64,000 nt of DNA from Actinoplanes auranticolor (GTDB taxonomy: Bacteria; Actinomycetota; Actinomycetes; Mycobacteriales; Micromonosporaceae): positions 34,966-98,965 of the forward strand of contig NZ_BOQL01000034.1 of assembly GCF_018332655.1 (NCBI RefSeq), in the 5' to 3' direction. Numbering within the stretch: the stretch's first letter is position 1; the number at the start of each line of letters is the position of its first letter. Positions 33,217 to 41,826 of the stretch are shown in pieces. Below the pieces are notes generated by a model, which was not told the DNA's origin, ran no database searches, and saw only the letters and a program-made list of their open reading frames with translations. The position numbers were made by a program, and so were the translations under genes.

Positions 33217-33220
33217 GCCG

Positions 33221-36091
33221 TCAGTCGTCGAGCAGTCCCAGGCGGTGCGCGACCGCGGCGGCCTCGCCGCGGCTCGCCACCGCCAGCTTCGCGATGATCC
33301 GGGAGACGTGCACGCTGGCCGTCTTCGGCGAGATGTAGAGCTGCTTGGCGATGCCGCTGTTGCTGAGCCCTTCGGCCACCAGCCGCAGCACCTCCCGTTC
33401 CCGGTCGGTCAGCGTCTCCGTACCCGTGGCGGCCGGATGCGCCGCCGAGCGCAACCCGATCCGGCGGGCCAGGGTGTCCGCCGCCTCCGTCAGCGGCCCG
33501 GCGCCCAGCGCGCCCGCCACCGCCGCCACCTCCTCGACCGCTGCTCCAGCACCCGGGCGGTCACCGGCTCCGGCCGCCGCCGTGGCCAGCCCCAGCAGCG
33601 CCTCGGCCAACGGATACCGCTGACCGTCGGCCCGCCACGCGGCCACCGCCTCCCGCCACAGCTGCGGCCGGCCGGTCAGCGTCGCGGCGACCTGCGTCGC
33701 GTACGCGCGGTCGGCGGGATAGCGCTGCGGTATCGCCCCGGCGAGCTGCCGGATCCGGGTGGCCAGCTCGTCGTCGGCCGACTCGACCGCGGCGGCGGCC
33801 GCGACGGCGAGCAAGGGCCAGCCGTAGCGCGGGCGATCGGCCAGCGTCGGCTCGTCCACCGCCGTGCGCGCCGCCGCCACCGCCCCCGCCGGGTCGCCGG
33901 TGTGCCGCGCGAGCCGGATGCGCAGCTCCAGCAGGGACAGCTTGTTCTCCCGGTGCAGGAACGGGCGGCCGAGGAACGCGATGGCCCGGTGGGCCAGCGG
34001 CTCGGCGCCCTCGTGTCCGCGGGCCAGGCGCAGCGCGGCGCGCAGCCGCATCCACGGCAGCGCGAGCGTGCCCGGCGGATCCAGCCGGGCCGCCTCCGCG
34101 CACCGGGCGTCCGCCTCGTCCCAGCGGCCCAGCGCCATCAGCGCCTCGGCGTGGTTCGCCAGCAGGAACACCCCGGTGGTGCGGTGCACCCCGACCCGGT
34201 CCGCGTACGGCACGCCCTCGGCCGCCGTGGTCGCGGACTCCTCGTAGCGGCCCAGCTCGAACAGGGTGTCGGAGACGTTCACCAGGGCACGGGCGAGGTT
34301 GGGCAGGTCGCCGGTCTCCCGGGCGCGCACCGCGGCGGCCTGCATCGCGGGCAGCGCCTCCACCGCCGACAACCGGCCGCCGCACACCTGGCCGTACGTG
34401 ATGGTCGCGGACACCTGGGCGGACACGTCGCCGATCTGACGGGCGGCGGCCATGGCCTCCTCGGCCACCCGGCCGGCCTCCTCGTCGTCGACCCCACCGA
34501 GCGCGTACGCGACGTCGGCGATCAGCGTCACCCGTTCCTGCGACGGCGGCGCCGCACCCAGCAGGCGGTACGCCTCCCGGGCCTCGGCCGCGCCGTCGCT
34601 GGTGCCCGCGTTGTAGAGCAGCTTGCTGCGGCGCACGAGCAGCCGCGCCGCCCGCAACGGCTCGGCCCCGGCGTCCAGGTCGGCCAGCGCCGCCTTGGTC
34701 AGCTTGAGGGCGCGCTGGTGGTCCCCGGCGTCGATGGCGACCAGGCCGGTCTCCTCGAGCAGGTCGAGGTGGCTGGCGCCGAGCAGCTGCGCTGCCTCGG
34801 GGACCTGCTCCCACAGCTCCAGGACCCGCTCCAGCAGCCGGGCCTGCTCCGCGTACGCGTACCGCCGGCCGGCCGCCTGCGCCGCGCGACGGGCGGCGAC
34901 CAGGGCCTTGGGGTGGTCGTGGGCCGCGTACCAGTGATGGGCGATCTCCGCCGGGGCGCGGCCCATCGCGACCAGGTGCGGCTCGGCCTCGACCACCTCG
35001 GCGTAGCGCGCGTGCAGCCGGGCGTGCTCCCCCGGCAGCAGGTCGTCGTGGACGGCCTCGCGCACCAGGGCGTGCCGGAACTCGTAGCCGCCGTCCGCGT
35101 CGAAGACGATCAGCTGGGCCGCGACGACGGCGCGCAGCGCGGACTCCAGGTCGGCCTCGTCGATGCCGGCAACCCGGCTGAGCAGCTCGTGACCGAACGT
35201 GGTGCCGCCGACCGCGGCCACCCGCAGCACCCGCTGGGCGGCGTCGCTGAGCTGGTCGACCCGGGTCAGCAACAGGTCGCGCAGGCTGTGCGGGATGTCG
35301 CAGCAGGTCGGGTCGGCGGACGCGGCGAACTGCTCGATGAAGAACGGGTTGCCCTGGGCGCGCTCGTGGACGGCGTCGACCGTGCGCGGCTCCGGCTCGG
35401 CGCCCAGCAGGTGGGTCAGCATCTCGGCGGTGCCGTCCCGGTCGAGGCGGTCCAGGTCGGCGCGCTGCACGCCGCGTACCCGGTCCAGCTCGGCCAGGAA
35501 CGGCCGCAGCGGATGGCCGCGGTGCAGTTCATCGGTCCGGTACGTGGCCAGCAGCAGCACGTGCGGCAGCCGGGCCGAGCGGATCAGGAAGCCGATCAGG
35601 TCCCGGGTCGAGCGGTCGGCCCAGTGCAGATCCTCGATCACCAGCACCAGCGGCTGACGCTCGGAGATCCGGTCGAACAGCGCCGCGACCAGCTCGAACA
35701 GGTAGCCGCGGCGGGCCTCACCGACAGCGTCCGGTGGCGGCGGGCCCAGCTCGGGCAGCAGTCGCGCGAAGTCCTGCTCCCGCCCGTCGAGCACCTCGGG
35801 GCCGTCGGTGTGCACCAGCCGGCGCAGCGCGGCCGCAATCGGCGCGAAGGGCAGGCCCTCCTCGCCCAGCTCCAGGCACTGGCCGGTGAGCACGCGGGCG
35901 CCCTCCGCGGTGGCCACCCGGCAGAACTCCTCCACCAGGCGGGTCTTGCCGACGCCCGCCTCGCCGCCGACCAGCACGGTCGACGGCTCGGCGTTGCGGG
36001 TGCGCTTCAGGGCGTCGCGCAGCGCGGCGAGATCGGCCTCCCGGCCGACCAGGAACTCACTGCTGGCTTGCGCCGTCACGCCGTCGAGCAT
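33221..36091 (-). CDS. LuxR-family ATPase regulator (LAL type)
   Basis: A 956-residue regulator. Near the N-terminus FLVGREADLAALRDAL precedes Walker A LVGGEAGVGKTRL (about 39-51) and Walker B LVLVIEDLHWAD. A long TPR-like middle follows, then a C-terminal LuxR helix-turn-helix (about 890-956: LTDREREVLRLVAEGLSNSG; SPKTASVHVSRIIAKL). LAL proteins couple ligand or ATP state to transcription, often of carbohydrate or secondary-metabolite genes. The ATG at 36091 is inferred from the usual distance to the VGRE motif; a longer N-terminus cannot be excluded. No target cluster is adjacent. Confidence 0.88.
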   Translation of the reverse strand: MLDGVTAQASSEFLVGREADLAALRDALKRTRNAEPSTVLVGGEAGVGKTRLVEEFCRVATAEGARVLTGQCLELGEEGLPFAPIAAALRRLVHTDGPEVLDGREQDFARLLPELGPPPPDAVGEARRGYLFELVAALFDRISERQPLVLVIEDLHWADRSTRDLIGFLIRSARLPHVLLLATYRTDELHRGHPLRPFLAELDRVRGVQRADLDRLDRDGTAEMLTHLLGAEPEPRTVDAVHERAQGNPFFIEQFAASADPTCCDIPHSLRDLLLTRVDQLSDAAQRVLRVAAVGGTTFGHELLSRVAGIDEADLESALRAVVAAQLIVFDADGGYEFRHALVREAVHDDLLPGEHARLHARYAEVVEAEPHLVAMGRAPAEIAHHWYAAHDHPKALVAARRAAQAAGRRYAYAEQARLLERVLELWEQVPEAAQLLGASHLDLLEETGLVAIDAGDHQRALKLTKAALADLDAGAEPLRAARLLVRRSKLLYNAGTSDGAAEAREAYRLLGAAPPSQERVTLIADVAYALGGVDDEEAGRVAEEAMAAARQIGDVSAQVSATITYGQVCGGRLSAVEALPAMQAAAVRARETGDLPNLARALVNVSDTLFELGRYEESATTAAEGVPYADRVGVHRTTGVFLLANHAEALMALGRWDEADARCAEAARLDPPGTLALPWMRLRAALRLARGHEGAEPLAHRAIAFLGRPFLHRENKLSLLELRIRLARHTGDPAGAVAAARTAVDEPTLADRPRYGWPLLAVAAAAAVESADDELATRIRQLAGAIPQRYPADRAYATQVAATLTGRPQLWREAVAAWRADGQRYPLAEALLGLATAAAGAGDRPGAGAAVEEVAAVAGALGAGPLTEAADTLARRIGLRSAAHPAATGTETLTDREREVLRLVAEGLSNSGIAKQLYISPKTASVHVSRIIAKLAVASRGEAAAVAHRLGLLDD

Positions 36092-36132
36092 GTCACGCCA
36101 CGGGCCCGGCGCGCCTGCCCCGAAGAGCACGG

Positions 36133-36315
36133 TCACGACGACGCGGACGCTCGCCCGTGCGGGGGCCGGCGGGTCGGCCAATGCCACCGGGAGCGGCGGT
36201 GCCGGCCCGCGGCGACCTCGTGGGCGAGGTGATCAGCGGCGGCGGCGCTGCGCCACTCCCGGGAGCGCTGGCGGTGCAGGTCGAGCTGGAATTCGGGGTC
36301 ACTGAGCGGGAACAT
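36133..36315 (-). CDS. Small hypothetical protein
   Basis: A 60-residue basic protein (MFPLSDPEFQLDLHRQRSRE start). The ATG at 36315 follows GAGGAG by 5 nt. The N-terminal DPEFQLDLHRQRSREWRSAA segment resembles short helical proteins common in actinomycetes. It lies just upstream of the LuxR-type gene on the same strand. Function unknown. Confidence 0.5.
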   Translation of the reverse strand: MFPLSDPEFQLDLHRQRSREWRSAAAADHLAHEVAAGRHRRSRWHWPTRRPPHGRASASS

Positions 36316-36471
36316 CACAACTCCTCGCGATCGGTCGTCCTTGCTGTCCTCGACTCTTCGCGTGAAGGTGGCGGCCCCGCATGGGGAAGGTGCCCCATAT
36401 CCGCCGCCGGGCCTCCTCAGCTACGGGTCCTGGGCGAGTAAGGCACCCGGCTGACCACTACACTTTCGGGT

Positions 36472-37164
36472 ATGGCAAAACCCCAGGAGAAGGTGTCGTT
36501 CTTCGAGCGCCTGAAGCAGATCGGCCAGGTGTTCGCGTTCACGGCGCGGCAGGACAAGTGGTTCGTCCCGCTGATCGTCGCGGCGGTGCTGATCCCGCTG
36601 GCCGTGACCGTGCTGCTCGTCCTCCTGGGCCTGGGCTGGATCTGGATCCCGATCGGCATCATGGTCACCCTGCTGGCCGCGCTGATCGTGCTCAACCTGC
36701 GGTCGAACACCGCGATGATGAACGCGGCCGAGGGCCAGCCCGGCGCCGCGGCCTCGATCATGGAGAACATGCGCGGCGACTGGCGGGTCCGCCCGGCGGC
36801 CAGCTCCACCACCCAGTTCGACATGGTGCACATCGTGATCGGCCGCCCCGGTGTGATCCTGCTGGGCGAGGGCCAGCCGCAGCGCGTCCGCAACCTGATG
36901 GGCCAGGAGAAGCGCCGCCTGTCCAAGGTCATCGGCAGCGCCCCGATGTACGACTACATGATCGGCCCGAACGAGGGCGAGCTGTCGATCCGCAAGCTCC
37001 GCACGACGGTGATGAAGCTGCCCCGCAACCTGACCGGCAAGGACGTCAACGCCCTGGACAAGCGCCTGGGCGCGCTGATGGCCCGCCCGCAGATGCCCAA
37101 GGGCGCGATCCCGAAGAACATGCGCCCGGGCGGCAAGGGCATGCGCCAGCCGCGCCCCCGCTGA
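36472..37164 (+). CDS. DUF4191 family membrane protein
   Basis: A 230-residue protein with a basic N-terminus, two adjacent membrane helices (about 37-80) and a cytosolic domain (GRPGVILLGEGQPQRVRNLM; MMARPQMPKGAI-like C-terminus). This matches DUF4191, the Rv2219 equivalent next to lipA in mycobacteria. TACACT (36459-36464) lies 7 nt before the ATG, implying a leaderless mRNA. Function unknown. The following P-loop gene begins at its stop codon. Confidence 0.88.
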   Translation: MAKPQEKVSFFERLKQIGQVFAFTARQDKWFVPLIVAAVLIPLAVTVLLVLLGLGWIWIPIGIMVTLLAALIVLNLRSNTAMMNAAEGQPGAAASIMENMRGDWRVRPAASSTTQFDMVHIVIGRPGVILLGEGQPQRVRNLMGQEKRRLSKVIGSAPMYDYMIGPNEGELSIRKLRTTVMKLPRNLTGKDVNALDKRLGALMARPQMPKGAIPKNMRPGGKGMRQPRPR

Positions 37165-37730
37165 CCCTGCTCACCGCCGCGGATCCGCTGCCGGCGCGTC
37201 CGCAGCGGATCCTGGTGGCCGGCACCTCCGGGTCCGGCAAGACCACCCTGGCGGCCCGGATCGCCACGCTGCTGCGGATCCCGCACACGGAGATCGACGG
37301 CCTGTACCACGGCCCGGACTGGACGCCCCGGCCGAGCTTCGAGGCCGACGTGCACCGGGTGACCGCCGCGCCGGCCTGGGTCGTGGAATGGCAGTACCGC
37401 GAGGTGCGCGCCCGCCTGGTGGAGCGGGCCGACCTGCTGGTGTGGCTGGATCTCCCCCGCACCCTGGTGATGCGCCAGGTCATCCGCCGCACGGTGCTCC
37501 GCCGCCTGCGCCGCGAACAGCTGTGGAACGGCAACGTCGAAGCGCCACTGTGGACGATCCTCACGACGAAGGACCACATCGTGCGGTGGGCCTGGCAGAC
37601 GCACGGCAAGACGGCGGCCAAGGTGCTGACGCTGACGCGCGAACGCCCCGGCCTCACCGTGGTCCGCCTGCGCAGCCGCGCGGAGGTCGAGCAGTGGCTG
37701 CGGGGACCGTTGCGGCAGGCCCTACGCTGA
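37161..37730 (+). CDS. P-loop kinase-like ATPase (topology-modulation/adenylate-kinase-like)
   Basis: About 189 residues. RILVAGTSGSGKTTLAARIA is a complete beta-strand plus Walker A, followed by TEIDGLYHGPDWTPRPSFEA and LLVWLDLPRTLVMRQVIRRT, a pattern of nucleoside-kinase-like FlaR-type proteins. The frame has no ATG, GTG or TTG before the strand. The first GTG (37215) would cut the beta-strand, so a CTG overlapping the DUF4191 stop (37161, CTGA) is proposed. The start is therefore uncertain. Substrate unknown. Confidence 0.7.
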   Translation: MTLLTAADPLPARPQRILVAGTSGSGKTTLAARIATLLRIPHTEIDGLYHGPDWTPRPSFEADVHRVTAAPAWVVEWQYREVRARLVERADLLVWLDLPRTLVMRQVIRRTVLRRLRREQLWNGNVEAPLWTILTTKDHIVRWAWQTHGKTAAKVLTLTRERPGLTVVRLRSRAEVEQWLRGPLRQALR

Positions 37731-37735
37731 CGGCC

Positions 37736-38131
37736 ATGATCTTCAGGCCGAGTCAGACATGGCAGCGCCGGGTGGCCGAGCAGGAGGCGGCGGTCGCGGC
37801 GGGGACGCTCCCCCGGGACCAGGCGTACGCCGCCGAGCTGTGGCCGGCCGAGGCGACTGCGGCTGTCGACGTGGTGCTGACGGCGTACGCCCAGGAGATC
37901 GCCGGCCTGCCGGCTGTCACGGAGGAGGCCGCCTGGGCCGCCGTGGAGCGGGTGGTGCTCGCCCTCAACGCCGTCGACGAAGAGCAGGCCGTCATCGAAA
38001 CCGGCGAGCGCGAGGAACTCTGCGAGTACATCGACGCGGTCCTGACGGAGTCGGGCGTCGACGTCACGGCGCTGACCGCCACCCGGAACCTGCACCGCAG
38101 CGAACTCACCGACGGCTGGCGCGACTGGTGA
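37736..38131 (+). CDS. Hypothetical protein
   Basis: A 131-residue acidic protein (MIFRPSQTWQRRVAEQEAAV; EEQAVIETGEREELCEYIDA). It looks like a helical SMI1-neighbour or immunity-type small protein, but no family is recognised with certainty. TACGCT (37723-37728) lies 7 nt before the ATG, so a leaderless transcript is likely. Six bases separate it from the upstream P-loop gene. Confidence 0.75.
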   Translation: MIFRPSQTWQRRVAEQEAAVAAGTLPRDQAYAAELWPAEATAAVDVVLTAYAQEIAGLPAVTEEAAWAAVERVVLALNAVDEEQAVIETGEREELCEYIDAVLTESGVDVTALTATRNLHRSELTDGWRDW

Positions 38132-38226
38132 GCAAGTACTTCCAGCACGAATCTTGAACGGCTGCTCCGGCTCAGCGAGGAGCTTGCCCGCTCGATGCCA
38201 CGCTGAGGGTTTGGCATACTCGCCCG

Positions 38227-38529
38227 ATGCCGCACATGCTGTCGCCGGATGCCGCACGATTCGAGATTCGTGACGGCGTACCCGTGCTGGCCCTCGCCGT
38301 CGACGTGCCCGCCGACGCCGCGGCCGGCGAATGGTCCCTCATGAACCGGGTCACGCTGGTCGTCGTGGACGGGCCGGGGGACGAAGGATTCCTGCTGCCG
38401 CGCATGACGGCCGAGGGCGACACCGCGCCGGAGGGCTGGGATGCGGCTGTCGATCGGGCGGGCGGCAGCCAGGTCATACTGGGAGCGGACGGCGGCGCTC
38501 CGGCGGTCTTCGCTCGCAGCATCGGCTGA
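38227..38529 (+). CDS. Hypothetical protein
   Basis: A 100-residue protein (MPHMLSPDAARFEIRDGVPV; AGEWSLMNRVTLVVVDGPGD) with predicted beta-rich composition and no membrane segment. A CATACT box lies 6 nt before the ATG, again compatible with leaderless translation. No family recognised. It ends 6 bp from a convergent gene. Confidence 0.65.
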   Translation: MPHMLSPDAARFEIRDGVPVLALAVDVPADAAAGEWSLMNRVTLVVVDGPGDEGFLLPRMTAEGDTAPEGWDAAVDRAGGSQVILGADGGAPAVFARSIG

Positions 38530-38535
38530 CGGCTC

Positions 38536-39123
38536 TCAGTAGTACAGCGGCTGACTTCCCTCGGGGTCGGCCGGAACGACATCAAGCTGCGGGTCGCCGA
38601 CGAGGATGTCAACGGCCGCCCGCTCAGCGCCGATCCCGGCCCAGTGCGGATCCACATCACCCGCGAAACACCAACGCCGATCGGCCGGCCAGACGAACGC
38701 CGGCGGCGCGACGGGCTGCCCACCGCCGAAGTCGGTCTCCCAGTGATCGACGTCGCGCAGCGCGCCCCGGAACAGGACGTAGCGACGGTGCTCCAGCTCG
38801 ACCAACGGGCCGTGTAGCGCGTCCGCGGGCAGCAGGATGTCGGAGTACCCCTCCCAGACGCAGAAGTAGCACTCCTGCGCGGTGGCCGTGAACGACGCCA
38901 GCCGGTGCAGCGCCCGCCGCGCCTGCGCAATGTCCGACGGATGATCGTCGGAAAGGCCGGCATCGGCTTCTTCCTGGCCGGGCGCAGTGGGGTCCGGAAG
39001 GTAACGGAGCCGGGCGTACGCCTCGAAGCCCGCCGGCCCGAACGTGATCAGTTGCTGGTCGGCCGTCCGCGACCCGACAAGCCAACCCGCAGGAGTCGTG
39101 TCCGGACAGTAGTTGAATCTCAT
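38536..39123 (-). CDS. Conserved hypothetical protein
   Basis: A 195-residue protein with many Trp and Tyr residues (WLVGSRTADQQLITFGPAGF; CYFCVWEGYSDILLPADALH; GAERAAVDILVGDPQLDVVP). This pattern recurs in actinomycete proteins of unknown function. The ATG at 39123 is preferred over the GTG at 39129 because GGAG lies 8 nt before it. No catalytic motif is visible. Confidence 0.75.
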   Translation of the reverse strand: MRFNYCPDTTPAGWLVGSRTADQQLITFGPAGFEAYARLRYLPDPTAPGQEEADAGLSDDHPSDIAQARRALHRLASFTATAQECYFCVWEGYSDILLPADALHGPLVELEHRRYVLFRGALRDVDHWETDFGGGQPVAPPAFVWPADRRWCFAGDVDPHWAGIGAERAAVDILVGDPQLDVVPADPEGSQPLYY

Positions 39124-39394
39124 CGTCACTGCTCCAACCAGTTACGTTGCCGCCACCGCCCACTACGTCAGCAAGCATCAACGAAGACCAAGATCATTGG
39201 ACGCCTCAGGCGCCAATCTGCTCCCCTGCGGCAACGAAACCTTCGCCGCCGCCCTCGGCTTCGCCCTGACCGCCGACGAGGAGGTCCGCTGGATCAGCGT
39301 GGGCCTGCGCTGCCTGACCGACGGCACCCTCGGCGTCTACACCGACTGGAAGATCGACTACACCCCCAGCGCCCACCTGATCACCGGCGCATGA
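39113..39394 (+). CDS. Hypothetical protein, probably a truncated C-terminal remnant
   Basis: A 93-residue frame. The part from about residue 38 (CGNETFAAALGFALTADEEV; DGTLGVYTDWKIDYTPSAHL) looks like the end of a larger conserved actinobacterial protein. The first ~35 residues look like noise and overlap the start of the divergent gene. The TTG start has no clear ribosome-binding site. It may be a pseudogene. Confidence 0.4.
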   Translation: MNLIVTAPTSYVAATAHYVSKHQRRPRSLDASGANLLPCGNETFAAALGFALTADEEVRWISVGLRCLTDGTLGVYTDWKIDYTPSAHLITGA

Positions 39395-39446
39395 GCTGAT
39401 TTGCTCGAGAACGGAGTGTGTAGCGGGCATCACGTACTGTGAGCGC

Positions 39447-39695
39447 ATGACACTCATGGTCTTCCTGGCAGGCATCGCCGTAGCGATCGCCTCAGTCGCC
39501 GGCTACGTCTCCTGGCGCGACCGGCGTGGCCGGGGATCGTTCGTCGACCCGTCCGTCAGCCGCGACGCTCTCGTCCAGGCGGACCGGCAAGCCGTCCGGG
39601 CCCGCTTGGCGTACGCGGAAATGCCCGTCACCGACTTCCTGCCCCTCGGCAGGGATTTCTCGCAGGCCAACCGCTCCGGAACACCCGGCGCCTGA
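39447..39695 (+). CDS. Small membrane-anchored hypothetical protein
   Basis: An 82-residue protein with an N-terminal membrane helix (LMVFLAGIAVAIASVAGYVS) followed by a basic stretch (WRDRRGRGSF) and a cytosolic tail. TACTGT (39435-39440) lies 6 nt before the ATG, supporting this start. No family recognised. Confidence 0.65.
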   Translation: MTLMVFLAGIAVAIASVAGYVSWRDRRGRGSFVDPSVSRDALVQADRQAVRARLAYAEMPVTDFLPLGRDFSQANRSGTPGA

Positions 39696-40245
39696 AACAG
39701 CCGAAGCTGGGGAACGGGATTGCGGCTGCTCAAGTACGGGCGTTGATCGCGGTCGCGAGCGAGCTGCGGCTGATCGCCGACGCCATGGGCAGGAAGCGAT
39801 CAGAGGTAGTCGGCTTCGCCCTGCCGGGCCGCGCCCGGGTGGTGACGGTGGAGCGCTCTGCCGAACGAATGACCTTCGCCACCCGGGCGCGGTCTGGTCG
39901 CTTCCGGTGTGCGTCGGGAGTCCAGCGGCGGCCGGCATCCCGGAGCTGCCCGGGTCCAGGGCGGGTAGCCCCGGCCGCTGGAGGCCTTCTCCGGGTTGCA
40001 GGGCCGGACGCCCTACCCGCCGGAAGCGGGGTACCCCTGACCGTGAATTCCATTGTCGAAGATCTGCTGCAACGCCCGACGGCGCCGTTGCTCCGCCGTG
40101 CGCGGTTGTCGTACCCCCCGCCTAGGGTTCGGTGCGCATATGTCGCGCTGAGAACTGAAGGTGGGAATCGACCGCACGGAGGCGGCTACCGCGCCGGCCT
40201 GGACAGACTGGTCGCACCTACAAGGAGCTAATCGAAGATCCGATT
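39696..40245. other. Gene-poor segment at the left edge of a decayed element
   Basis: No convincing complete gene is seen. A frame around 39700-39900 reads LIAVASELRLIADAMGRKRS and similar plausible protein text, but it lacks a start with a ribosome-binding site and runs into compositionally random sequence after about 39900. It looks like remnants of coding sequence. GC falls toward the right end. Confidence 0.5.
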
Positions 40246-40560
40246 GTGGACAACAAGGAACAGCGGCTCGGAACTCGTTCCCTTGATCTAATGGAAAGCC
40301 CGGGGTTCTCACCGAGTGCCAATAAACTGATCGACTCGACGCTCTTCGCTGGGGAAGTACCATGCAGCATGATGAACATGATCGTGCCGATGCCAAGCGA
40401 GGAAATCTTCACCTACGTTGCGGCAATCGTCCACTTCTCGGAGAACGGAAGTACGTGGACCGTAAGTGATTCCCTGTCTCGAAGTCAGCCATCAGACTTT
40501 CAGGACCTACCTGAATCTGATGAGTCGGCACAGGTAATCAAAGCGATCGAAAATTGCTGA
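40246..40560 (+). CDS. Hypothetical protein with atypical composition
   Basis: A 104-residue acidic frame (LDLMESPGFSPSANKLIDST; MIVPMPSEEIFTYVAAIVHF). Codon use is much less GC-biased than in the flanking genes, suggesting foreign origin. The GTG start lacks a well-placed ribosome-binding site, and the frame is open upstream to 40159, so it may be the 3' end of a larger gene. No family recognised. Confidence 0.4.
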   Translation: MDNKEQRLGTRSLDLMESPGFSPSANKLIDSTLFAGEVPCSMMNMIVPMPSEEIFTYVAAIVHFSENGSTWTVSDSLSRSQPSDFQDLPESDESAQVIKAIENC

Positions 40561-40998
40561 ATGGCCTGCGCGCGTAGTGCTCAGCCAGTTCCAGTCCCGC
40601 CGCTAGCATCTGGGCCCTCGGGTTTCGTCATGCGCCCAGCATGCTGGACCGCGTACCACGAAGCGAGGCGTTGAGTGAACTGGTACAGGTACTGTCAACT
40701 GATACCGTCGACTCGTAAGGCATCGAACAACCGTACGACAAGCCTGACGCCTGGATCGACACTCGGCAGGTTTCCCCACGCCGCCGTGTCTTTGACAGCA
40801 ACGCTGACAGCAACCGGCATGGACGAGACGGACTAGAGCCGGGCGGCAGCGGACGACCTTCCGAGGTGGCAGCCGTAGCTGGACGGCGCGCCCAGGCCTT
40901 ACAAGCGAAGGGTCGATGCCTGATTCAAGGTTGCGTACTGTCGGGCATCCGATCGAAGGTCTTCACTGTCGGCGTTCGTGTCTGTACTGTCCGTCTAC
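40561..40998. other. Non-coding, lower-GC remnant region
   Basis: No supportable gene is seen. The segment holds a 12-bp-period direct repeat (TGACAGCAAC at 40793-40802 and 40805-40814) and several TACTGT boxes (around 40692 and 40935). It separates two foreign-looking frames and is probably the decayed interior of an integrated element. Confidence 0.5.
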
Positions 40999-41406
40999 GT
41001 GGCATCTCGAAAATCCACAGCGCTGTGGCGCTACTGGGGCTTGATTCCCTTCGCCATCATCATCATCTCGGTGGGTACCGCAAGCGGCCTTGGCCCAGGC
41101 ACGTACCTCATCCTCATCGGCCTTCTGATGTTCTACGTGCTGTTCCAGGCGCCTGTTTGGTGCGGAGCTGTCAACCGCACCAGGAGCAACGGTCCTGTTG
41201 ACTATTGCCGCAACAATTCGTCAGGCCTCCTGCTCGGGTGCAGCCGGGTGCGTCAGCACAAGATGCAGAAGCTCAAGAGCTTGTGGTGGACCGCGAGGTG
41301 GCGCGAGAACACTAAGGGGTTGTGGGTCGGCCCTCCGGCGAAGCTTGCGACGCTTACCGGGCTGATCGGCACCGTTACAGGCGTCTTCGGCATGTTCAAG
41401 GGCTGA
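40999..41406 (+). CDS. Conserved hypothetical membrane protein
   Basis: About 135 residues with two membrane helices near the N-terminus (WGLIPFAIIIISVGTASGLG; YLILIGLLMFYVLFQAPVWC). A Cys-rich segment follows (CGAVNRTRSNGPVDYCRNNS, then LLLGC), then a C-terminal hydrophobic patch (ATLTGLIGTVTGVFGMF). The conserved feel suggests a real protein carried by the element. The GTG at 40999 lies 8 nt after TACTGT (40985-40990); an in-frame GTG at 40978 is the alternative start. Confidence 0.65.
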   Translation: MASRKSTALWRYWGLIPFAIIIISVGTASGLGPGTYLILIGLLMFYVLFQAPVWCGAVNRTRSNGPVDYCRNNSSGLLLGCSRVRQHKMQKLKSLWWTARWRENTKGLWVGPPAKLATLTGLIGTVTGVFGMFKG

Positions 41407-41516
41407 GTGACTAACTGGGTGACAAATCAGGGCCTACCAAGCCGGACGTGCATGGACGTTGGCGGACTGTTCCCCCGCTCATAACCGGTCGAGTTGCGGT
41501 TGTACGCCAGACCTGA

Positions 41517-41755
41517 GTGGGGTTGCCGTCGCGGTGGGGCTTCCACGGCCTGCGGCACTACTACGCGACGCTGCTGATCCATGCGGGTGCGAGCGTCAAA
41601 CGGTGCAGCTGGCGCTCGGGCACTCGACGCCGACGATCACGCTGAACGAGTACGTGCATGAGTGGCCGGATGTGCTGGACCGCACCCGCGCGCTAGTCAA
41701 CAGCGCTCTGGGGAAGGCGGAAGCGGCGGCCACGCCGGCTGTGGGCCGGGCATGA
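41517..41755 (+). pseudogene. Frameshifted tyrosine-recombinase (integrase) C-terminal fragment
   Basis: Reading from 41517 gives WGFHGLRHYYATLLIHAGAS, with the integrase box II HxLRH, but the frame fails at about 41600. Moving by one base restores TVQLALGHSTPTITLNEYVH with the second conserved His. A single-base deletion in the GTCAAACGGTG stretch explains the break. The N-terminal two-thirds of the gene are missing and no catalytic Tyr is placed. It is the clearest evidence that a phage or integrative element once sat beside glnA. Confidence 0.8.
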
Positions 41756-41826
41756 CCGCCGCTTCGTGAGCTGTCGTCCGCGTCCCCGGCTAGAACCGGA
41801 GCCGCAGGTCAACGGGCTACATCAGG

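Noticed and set aside
39743..40231. A 162-codon open frame on the forward strand.
   Set aside because: After about 50 plausible residues it turns into Pro/Arg/Gly-rich text without a supported start; treated as remnant sequence.
41756..41826. A tRNA gene as attachment site for the decayed element.
   Set aside because: No T-loop or acceptor-stem pattern was found on either strand near the integrase fragment.
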